DNA of 46,472 nucleotides from Planctomycetota bacterium (GTDB taxonomy: Bacteria > Planctomycetota > Planctomycetia > Gemmatales > Gemmataceae): NCBI GenBank assembly GCA_021413735.1, contig JAIOPV010000069.1, forward strand, positions 1-46,472. Reading direction: 5' to 3'. A model generated the notes under the pieces. That model saw only the letters and a program-made list of their open reading frames with translations. It ran no database searches and was not told where the DNA came from. Numbering within the stretch: position 1 is the first letter of the stretch; every line of letters starts with the position of its first letter. Of this stretch, positions 40,743 to 46,472 are shown piece by piece. The position numbers were made by a program, and so were the translations under genes.

Positions 40743-41234
40743 CTAACAGCGGAGGGCGTGGTGGCAGTAGAGTCGCTGTTCGGCGGACAGAAAGGGCAGA
40801 TCAGGCCCCAAGTCGGCAGCAGACACGGCTCTACCATCCGCGGACACCGGGGGCAGGAAGAGCCCGACGATCGGCTGCACCGGAGTGGCGAGATCCCGGA
40901 AGAAAACGGCCAGGCGGGATTCGCCGCCTTCAGTCAGCGGGGTGGTGTCGCGCTGCAACTCGGGGGCACACGGACAGGAATGTGGCTCGGACGGGGCATC
41001 GCCAGCGGGTGGGTATCCGCCAGACATGTGCTTCAGTTTGCCAGTGGGAAGTTGCTTCTCTTTCCCGTGCGTTCTCACTCCGCAGCACGCCCGGCTGGTG
41101 CTGCGGTCGGGGACGATGCCGATCACCTTCGCAACCCGAGCTGGGAGGTTGGCCAGTTCGGACGCGGTGCAACAACAGACCCAAGGGCCTGCCGCAGTGG
41201 GGAGAATCAGGAGAAGATTGATGAGGAGACGCAT
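40743..41234 (-). CDS. Small Cys-rich exported protein, LRC-type family member E
   Basis: A 163-residue protein: MRLLINLLLILPTAAGPWV followed by CCC (GPxxCxC motif), ACCGVRTHGK near residue 50, HSCPCAPE near 85, a Cys-poor half with a hydrophobic LAVFFRDLATPVQPIVGLFL segment and the ending RLYCHHALRC. The last codons, CCTCCGCTGTTAGT, resemble those at 4225 and 24278. The start at 41234 gives the same N-terminal layout as the other members. A good promoter lies about 35 bases upstream. It is the first gene of the 13-kb minus-strand copper operon. No known family was recognised. Confidence 0.72.
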   Translation of the reverse strand: MRLLINLLLILPTAAGPWVCCCTASELANLPARVAKVIGIVPDRSTSRACCGVRTHGKEKQLPTGKLKHMSGGYPPAGDAPSEPHSCPCAPELQRDTTPLTEGGESRLAVFFRDLATPVQPIVGLFLPPVSADGRAVSAADLGPDLPFLSAEQRLYCHHALRC

Positions 41235-41269
41235 ACCGACTCGTCCCAAGTGGCTGCTTAACACCAGTG

Positions 41270-41297
41270 ATTATACGAAGCGGCCAAGGAGAATCAA
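41270..41297 (-). promoter_or_regulatory. sigma70-like promoter of the second minus-strand operon
   Basis: On the minus strand, TTGATT (41297-41292), a 16-base spacer and TATAAT (41275-41270) precede the Cys-rich gene at 41234 by 35 bases. The -10 box is a perfect consensus and the -35 is 4/6. It is the clearest promoter in the window and is placed exactly in front of a Cys-rich LRC-type gene. Confidence 0.65.
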
Positions 41298-41454
41298 TTG
41301 GATAAGATTGCCTACTACCTACTTTGAGCCTGACTCCGCCCGAGCGTCGAACGGGACAGGACCGACGGCGTAAGTGTAAGTAAAGGGAACGTACGGAAAA
41401 CCTGCACAATCACCCCGGTATTATAGATAGAGGCTCGCCTGCGGCAGTAGGCAG

Positions 41455-41710
41455 AGCGGCTCAGCTTCGAGTCGCCCCGACCGAAGCAACCGTGTTGGTG
41501 CGCGGCCCGGGTCGCACTGGCAAGGAACTCGCCGCACGCTCGCTCCACCGCAACGGCCCAGCGCGATCGCTCCCTGGTGACGGTCAACTGTGCCGCCTTC
41601 CAAGAGTCCCTGCTGGAGAGCGAACTTTTCGGCCACGAGCAAGGTGCCTTCACCGGAGCGGTGCAGGCGAAGCGCAGCCTGGTCGAGGTGGCAGAGGGGG
41701 GGGTCTTTGT
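41455..41710 (+). pseudogene. Fragment of a sigma54-dependent (NtrC-type) transcription regulator
   Basis: The plus strand reads [20 protein letters not shown] in one frame (a degraded Walker A) and then, after a shift near 41570, [20 protein letters not shown] and [20 protein letters not shown], which carries the GAFTGA sigma54-contact motif. It stops making sense after a run of eight G at 41697. Only the first third of an AAA+ domain remains; the receiver and DNA-binding parts are absent. It may be the vestige of a regulator of the adjacent operons. Confidence 0.7.
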
Positions 41711-42186
41711 ATCGGCTCATCGCCAAGCCCTACCTCGAAAGTCACGCCACCACTCAGAAGGCCAAGGGTCGGAAAGTTCACCCGTCGAATCGTCGTCTGC
41801 AACGGGGGCGGGCGCGGCTCGGACTATCCCATTCTGCAAGCTAACGACGGCGGGCAGTTCCCGTTCCGACACACCTCGTACCTCGAAACGGGCTTATAGT
41901 GTGCGGAGTTGACACATCGCCCGACACGGCGCACCGACCGTATTTGAACCTCTTGATTCACTGACGGAGCGACGGAGCGACATTCCTCTTTATCGGCTGG
42001 TTTCGCCCCAGAATAGGCGAAAAGATCGCGTCGGGCCATAGCGGCACGGATGGTGCATACACCCCTTACGACCCTCAACCATTCGTGTGATGTTCACCAC
42101 CCCAACATGTGGATGGCCGGGGACGCGGACATATTGTGCGCCCCGCCCGACTCTCCATTGCCAGTGGTAACGTCCGGAGGTCACTG

Positions 42187-42999
42187 ATGAAGATCCAAGT
42201 CCCACTGCGTTCCTTGTCCATGCTCGCGGCTATCGCGGGGATTTCGTTGGTGTTGGCTGGAAGTGTGTTGTCGCAAGGACCACCCGCACGGGGGCGAGTC
42301 ACTTGGGGCGACTCTGTTGGTATGAACGGCCCGAACGCCGCCACCACCCCGCGACCGCACGCAAACGCCGAGTGGGTCTTCCCACAACGGTCACAACTCC
42401 AGGTTGTGCCGATGGAAGCCCGGACGCCCGACGCGGTCGCGCTGTCGCCACTCAAGTTCCCGTACAGTCGTGCGGCAGCTGCGGGGGAACCGGCCTACAT
42501 CATGGCTCACCTGTTGCCAGGGGCTGAAATGTGGATCGGGGACGTGCAACTCATCTCCGATGCCAGCAAGCCGGCTTACGAGATGGCCGTTCAATCGCTG
42601 GAGCGTGGCTCGACGTACTACTTCACAGTTCGCGTCCGTTGGGGCGAAGACGGTAAGTGGGTCAGCCAGGCCCACACCTTTCCGTTGAAGGCCGGTGAGA
42701 TCCATTGTGTTCAAATCTACCTGACTGAGACGCCAGAGATGACCAAGAAGATCGCAGCGAGCATCGCCAAGTTGGACGCCGCCGACAAGAAAACGGCAGA
42801 AGCCCAGAAGTTCTGTGCCGTGCAGGACTCGATCAAACTCGGGTCGATGGGCACACCGGCCAAGGTGTCAGTCGGTGGCAAAGACGTCTTCCTGTGCTGT
42901 GAGGCTTGCAAGTCGGCGGCATTAAAAGACGCGGACAAGACCCTCAAGAACGTCGAGGCGATCAAGGCTCGTAAGCCAAAGGAAATGGACAAGAAGTAA
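42187..42999 (+). CDS. Secreted TIGR03000-like domain fused to a CC-x-x-C metal site
   Basis: A 270-residue protein: signal peptide (about 1-29), a Pro/Asn linker, a domain near residues 100-180 (AYIMAHLLPGAEMWIGDVQL ... YYFTVRVRWGEDGKWV ... HTFPLKAGE) that fits the planctomycete TIGR03000 pattern, and a C-terminal module KFCAVQDSIKLGSMGTPAKV, VFLCCEAC, DADKTLKNVE. The C-terminal module matches those at 21552 and 22003. The ATG at 42187 gives the signal peptide. It is followed by a strong terminator before the copper ATPase. Metal binding is inferred from the CCxxC pattern. Confidence 0.8.
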   Translation: MKIQVPLRSLSMLAAIAGISLVLAGSVLSQGPPARGRVTWGDSVGMNGPNAATTPRPHANAEWVFPQRSQLQVVPMEARTPDAVALSPLKFPYSRAAAAGEPAYIMAHLLPGAEMWIGDVQLISDASKPAYEMAVQSLERGSTYYFTVRVRWGEDGKWVSQAHTFPLKAGEIHCVQIYLTETPEMTKKIAASIAKLDAADKKTAEAQKFCAVQDSIKLGSMGTPAKVSVGGKDVFLCCEACKSAALKDADKTLKNVEAIKARKPKEMDKK

Positions 43000-43028
43000 C
43001 AACTTCCGGGCTATCAGGAAGTCGAAAG

Positions 43029-43070
43029 CCGCTCGACGATGCCGAGGCATCGTCGAGCGGTGTCCTTTTT
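43029..43070 (+). terminator. Strong rho-independent-type terminator
   Basis: Perfect 15-base arms CCGCTCGACGATGCC (43029-43043) and GGCATCGTCGAGCGG (43046-43060) with a GA centre, followed by tgtcc and TTTTT. It ends the TIGR03000/CC-x-x-C gene, 30 bases after its stop, and separates it from the copper ATPase, so the ATPase needs its own promoter in 43071-43170. Confidence 0.85.
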
Positions 43071-43170
43071 GAATATTTCTGCTCATGGGATGTTGACCCT
43101 CTACCGTGGTCCGGGGTGTAGAGTGGAACCGTCCCGGCCGAATCACAGTCCTTCACAACGGGAGTACCCG

Positions 43171-45579
43171 ATGTCCGTCGACGAGCGTTCCACGCATGGT
43201 GCGACCTTGATCGAAAGACCTGCTACCTCGGCCGTTGACCCCGTCTGCGGGATGACCGTTGATCCGGACACCGCAGCCGGTTCACACACTCACGCGGGCA
43301 CAACCTATCACTTCTGCAGCGGGCATTGCCTGGAGAAGTTCCGCGCCGCCCCCGAGAAGTACACAGTCGCGCAGTCCCCTGCCGCCGAGCATTCAGGCCG
43401 TGGCGGCGCGGCCGTCCCTGTCGCGAGGCCGACACTCGCCACGGTCGCTCCAGTGGAAACTGGCTTGAAGTACACCTGCCCAATGCACCCGGAGATCATC
43501 CGAGATGGCCCGGGAACCTGCCCCAAGTGCGGGATGGCTCTTGAGCCGATGACTCCACACGCTGACATGGTGGAGGACGATTCGGAACTTCGTGACATGA
43601 GCCGACGGCTGTGGGTGTCGGTGGCACTCGCCCTCCCGCTCCTGATTCTCGAGATGGGGCCGATGATCGGCCTCTCGTTCTCGGGGCGGCTGGCGCACGG
43701 CGGATTGAACTGGGTCGAGTTGGCCCTCGCAACCCCTGTCGTGCTGTGGTGCGGTTGGCCGTTCTTTGTGAGGGCGGTGCAGGCCGCCAACCACCGGACG
43801 GCGAACATGTTCACGTTGATCGGCCTCGGGACTGGGGCCGCGTGGACGTTCAGCGTAGTAGCAACCATCGCACCCGACTTGTTCCCTGCCGGGTTTCAGG
43901 GCGAGCACGGAATACCCGTGTACTTCGAGGCGGCGGCCGTCATCGTGGCACTCGTGCTTCTCGGCCAGGTCCTCGAACTCCGCGCACGGCGTCAGACCGG
44001 GTCGGCGATCCGCGCGTTGCTCGGGCTGAGCCCGAAGACCGCCCGACGGGTTCGGGCCGACGGGTCCGACGAGGACGTCACACTCGCCGACGTGCGGGTT
44101 GGCGACAGGCTGCGGGTGCGGCCCGGTGAGAAGTTGCCCGTGGACGGGGCGGTTGACGAGGGCGGCAGTGCGGTTGACGAGTCCATGGTGACCGGTGAGC
44201 CGATGCCGGTGGAGAAGAAGCCCGGTGACCCGGTGATCGGCGGCACGGTGAACACGACCGGCGGCTTCGTGATGACTGCCACCAAAGTCGGGGCCGAGAC
44301 GCTCCTAGCCCGGATCGTCGCACTTGTTGGGGAGGCGCAGCGGAGTCGCGCACCTGTGCAGAGGCTGGCTGACGTCGTGGCCGGCTGGTTTGTTCCAGTC
44401 GTCGTATTGGTGGCGGTCGTGACTTTCATCATTTGGGCCGTTTCCGGCGTGCCCCAGGCGATGACGCTGGCAACGGTAAATGCCGTCGCGGTCCTCATCA
44501 TCGCCTGCCCGTGTGCGCTCGGCCTCGCAACTCCAATGTCCATCATGGTTGGAGTCGGTCGCGGCGCTCGTGAGGGTGTACTCGTTCGGAACGCCGAGGC
44601 ACTCGAACGGATGGAGAAGGTGAACACGGTTGTCGTGGACAAGACCGGGACTCTGACCGAAGGGAAGCCGAAATTGGTGACCATCGAACCGACCGCGGGG
44701 TTTGATGAGAAAGGTCTCCTGCGGTTGGCGGCGTCCCTGGAGCGGGGGAGCGAACACCCACTCGCAGCCGCAATCGCTGCTGGAGCGAAAGAACGAGGTA
44801 TTGAGCCTGCTGCTGCCGAAGGGTTCGAGACGGTGTCCGGAAAAGGTGTTCGGGGACGTGTGGATGGTCGGCTCGTCGTTCTTGGTAACAGAGCGATGCT
44901 GACAGATGCCGGTGTCAGTGGCCTCGACACACTTGCCATCCGGGCTGACGCACTTCGGGCAGAGGGGCAAACGGTGTTGTTTCTCGCGGCCGAGGGAAAG
45001 ACATTTGGGTTACTCGGGGTGGCGGACCCGATCAAGCCGACTACCCCGGAAGCTCTCGCACGACTACACGCGGCCGGGATCAAGGTCGTGATGCTGACCG
45101 GGGACAGCCGGGCGACGGCCGAGGCGGTGGCGAAAAAACTCGGGATCGATCAGGTGTTCGCGGAGGTGTTGCCGGACCAGAAGGCCGAGGCGGTTCGCAA
45201 GCTCCGCGCCGAGGGGCGGGTCGTGGCAATGGCTGGGGATGGGATCAACGATGCTCCGGCTCTCGCCGCCGCGGACGTCGGAATCGCGATGGGGACCGGG
45301 ACCGATGTCGCGATGGAGTCGGCCGGGGTGACCCTTGTGAAGGGCGACCTCCGTGGCATCGCTCGCGCCCGCGCCCTCAGTCAGGCCACGATGAGAAACA
45401 TCCGCCAGAACCTGTTCTTCGCGTTCGCCTACAACCTGCTCGGCGTACCGGTTGCCGCTGGCGTACTGTACCCGTTCTTCGGGATCTTGCTCAGCCCGAT
45501 GCTCGCCGCAGCCGCCATGAGTCTCAGTTCGGTGTCTGTGGTCGCAAACGCCCTCCGCCTACGGTCCGCGGACGTGTGA
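43171..45579 (+). CDS. copA: Copper-exporting P1B-type ATPase with YHS and Cys/His N-terminal domains
   Basis: An 802-residue pump. The N-terminus has a YHS domain (DPVCGMTV near 24-30, HFCSGHC near 47-53) and a heavy-metal-binding domain with CPMHPEI and CPKCGM (C103, C117, C120), in place of HMA domains. The core has CPC at C446 ([11 protein letters not shown]), D490 in [20 protein letters not shown] and GDGINDAP. The last segments have [11 protein letters not shown] and [15 protein letters not shown], the Y-N and M-x-x-S-S signature of Cu+ pumps. GGAG precedes the ATG at 43171. It probably exports Cu+/Ag+ and may receive copper from CopZ (31702). Confidence 0.93.
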   Translation: MSVDERSTHGATLIERPATSAVDPVCGMTVDPDTAAGSHTHAGTTYHFCSGHCLEKFRAAPEKYTVAQSPAAEHSGRGGAAVPVARPTLATVAPVETGLKYTCPMHPEIIRDGPGTCPKCGMALEPMTPHADMVEDDSELRDMSRRLWVSVALALPLLILEMGPMIGLSFSGRLAHGGLNWVELALATPVVLWCGWPFFVRAVQAANHRTANMFTLIGLGTGAAWTFSVVATIAPDLFPAGFQGEHGIPVYFEAAAVIVALVLLGQVLELRARRQTGSAIRALLGLSPKTARRVRADGSDEDVTLADVRVGDRLRVRPGEKLPVDGAVDEGGSAVDESMVTGEPMPVEKKPGDPVIGGTVNTTGGFVMTATKVGAETLLARIVALVGEAQRSRAPVQRLADVVAGWFVPVVVLVAVVTFIIWAVSGVPQAMTLATVNAVAVLIIACPCALGLATPMSIMVGVGRGAREGVLVRNAEALERMEKVNTVVVDKTGTLTEGKPKLVTIEPTAGFDEKGLLRLAASLERGSEHPLAAAIAAGAKERGIEPAAAEGFETVSGKGVRGRVDGRLVVLGNRAMLTDAGVSGLDTLAIRADALRAEGQTVLFLAAEGKTFGLLGVADPIKPTTPEALARLHAAGIKVVMLTGDSRATAEAVAKKLGIDQVFAEVLPDQKAEAVRKLRAEGRVVAMAGDGINDAPALAAADVGIAMGTGTDVAMESAGVTLVKGDLRGIARARALSQATMRNIRQNLFFAFAYNLLGVPVAAGVLYPFFGILLSPMLAAAAMSLSSVSVVANALRLRSADV

Positions 45580-45639
45580 CCGCATCCCGTCCCGAGTCGG
45601 TCGCGACCGGAGCGCAAGTGCCCTTCACGGTAGAGTGCT

Positions 45640-46035
45640 TCTCGACACTCATGGCAACTCGGTAGGCGAACTTCGTGTCCGCCGCATCACCAAACCCGTC
45701 CAGCCGTTGCTCCCACACCTTCTCGCCGCTCCCCTTATCGAAGGAGACGAGTTGGCACCCCTTCTGGATCGGACGATATCGGCGATGTAGAGCCTGTCAC
45801 CGTAAATCGCGTAGACGGATGTTGTGTGCCCAGGAAAAGTGATCTTGAAGCTGCCTTCTTCGCGGAGGTGAAATCTCCGTAGCGGTGGCCATTTGGGCTC
45901 GCGGTGAAGTCGACCGCCAGCCCGGTCTTCTTGACCTCGCAGACGGCGTTCGTCGAGGCGGTCATTCGCAATCGTGGGCGACGTCGCACTCATGATCGCA
46001 GCCAGTGGGCGGCTGGAAGAAAAGGTCCGGTTCAA
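45640..46035 (-). pseudogene. Decayed gene resembling a secreted beta-propeller (PQQ-like) fragment
   Basis: Minus-strand frames give, in order, TGLAVDFTASPNGHR (one frame), FKITFPGHTTSVYAIYGDRL followed by YIADIV (second frame), then CQLVSFDKGSGEKVWEQRLD and GFGDAADTKFAYR (third frame). The pieces are contiguous and coding-like, so this is a single gene broken by at least two frameshifts. The pattern 'VYAI-x-GDRLYIA ... LVSFDKGSGEKVWEQ' is that of PQQ-like repeat proteins. Both ends of the original gene are unclear. Confidence 0.55.
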
Positions 46036-46252
46036 CCCGTTCAGCCCTGGGTCTCGAATGTTCCGATCTGAAATGTCACAAGAGCATAATTGGCATGGCT
46101 TTGGAATAACATCGACTGGGGACCATTTTCCCCAGGGCGTATCAACTTGTCCGATGTCCGAAAATCGTCGTCATACGGTACACTGATTCTCTTCTCGGGC
46201 TCGTTGTGTGGGGGCAGTCGATTCCGGTGCGCAGTGCGGCCGCGTGATTGCG

Positions 46253-46472
46253 CTATCGTTCCGACGGAGGCTCTGGCCACACGTCTTCTGCAAAGTCAGC
46301 CCCGCCAACCTTTCCCGGGTAGCGTCGATAACGAACCCGATCCCCTTCCTTGAGATTGTCGAACCCCGGCTGACCACCAGCGACTGTTCCCGATGCGAAG
46401 ATGACCTCCTCCGGCTCTCCGCGTTGTCCCTCGTCGGGTTGGATCGTGCCGATGCCAGCACCCCGGTGGATG
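46253..46472 (-). CDS. Cold-shock-like domain protein, 5' end beyond the window
   Basis: At the right edge the minus strand reads IHRGAGIGTIQPDEG, EEVIFASGTVAGGQPGFDNL, KEGDRVRYRRYPGKV and ends PEPPSER at a stop at 46253. The pattern G-x-G-x-I-x-P-D-x-G ... V-x-F ... LKEGDRVRY is that of CspA-type cold-shock/OB domains, although aromatic RNP residues are partly replaced. The start lies outside the window, so the true length is unknown. Nothing ties it to the metal genes. Confidence 0.55.
   Translation of the reverse strand, partial: IHRGAGIGTIQPDEGQRGEPEEVIFASGTVAGGQPGFDNLKEGDRVRYRRYPGKVGGADFAEDVWPEPPSER

Larger units (their letters stand above)
41265..42186. other. Gene-poor region with promoter and regulator remnant
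   Basis: About 920 bases without an intact gene. It holds the promoter of the minus-strand operon (41270-41297), a decayed sigma54-regulator fragment (about 41455-41710) and, after it, a plus-strand stretch ending [20 protein letters not shown] that I cannot identify. A tandem GACGGAGC repeat lies near 41962-41977. The rest shows nothing recognisable. Confidence 0.4.

Noticed and set aside
46041-46461. Small open frames at the right edge (46041-46280, 46171-46461)
   Set aside because: They lack domains; the neighbouring frame on the minus strand gives a cold-shock-like pattern and explains the coding signal better.
1-46472. CRISPR arrays, tRNA or rRNA genes
   Set aside because: No regularly spaced identical repeats and no cloverleaf or rRNA-like segments were noticed while reading; no scan could be run.

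Overview
The window looks like a heavy-metal (mainly copper/silver, plus zinc/cadmium type) resistance island from a GC-rich planctomycete, most likely of the Gemmataceae type. The taxonomic signals are a TIGR03000-like domain, which is known from planctomycetes, fused to a metal site at 42187-42999, small GC-rich secreted proteins typical of that group, and HEAT-repeat and EF-hand secreted proteins. The assignment is inferred from content; no marker gene is present.

Layout. An IS1380-type transposase runs off the left edge (1-1204, minus). Plus-strand genes follow to 11456: a Cys-rich small protein, an EF-hand protein, a HEAT-repeat protein, a second Cys-rich protein, a receiver-only response regulator, a wrecked carbonic anhydrase/SulP pair, a GPHGG protein, a third Cys-rich protein, a TolC-like outer membrane factor and a Zn/Cd-type P-ATPase. 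A nuclease-like gene (11968-13236) stands alone. A minus-strand operon reads from 24745 down to about 13269: Cys-rich protein, two GPHGG lipoproteins, two CC-x-x-C metal-site proteins, a double periplasmic adaptor, a CusA/CzcA-type RND pump, a Cys/His secreted protein, a broken response regulator, another GPHGG protein and a Gly/Tyr/His-rich secreted protein. A secreted protein (25038-25727, minus) and a second TolC-like factor (26062-27504, plus) come next. A second long minus-strand operon reads from 41234 down to 27603: Cys-rich protein, GPHGG/CC-x-x-C protein, four-helix copper-storage protein, Met-rich LTxxQ-like protein, CBM48-like protein, a broken ferredoxin reductase, a membrane cytochrome b, a seven-haem cytochrome c, a GH130 enzyme, a CopZ chaperone, a glucose-6-phosphate dehydrogenase, a GPNGG lipoprotein and a Met-rich multicopper oxidase. 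The right end has the TIGR03000/CC-x-x-C protein, a copper P-ATPase, a decayed gene and a cold-shock-like gene running off the edge.

How the parts fit: the ATPases, CopZ, the copper-storage protein, the multicopper oxidase and the RND/adaptor/TolC set form a recognisable metal export, storage and oxidation kit. The most striking unexplained element is a family of five small proteins with an N-terminal hydrophobic segment, a GPxxCxC-type motif, further CC/CPC clusters and, in three of them, a C-terminal LRC tail. Each is the first gene of a putative transcription unit. A second recurrent element is a six-member GP[HN]GG family. At least seven genes are visibly broken, while very long genes nearby are intact, so the island looks mosaic and partly decaying. 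No intact metal-responsive transcription regulator was seen.
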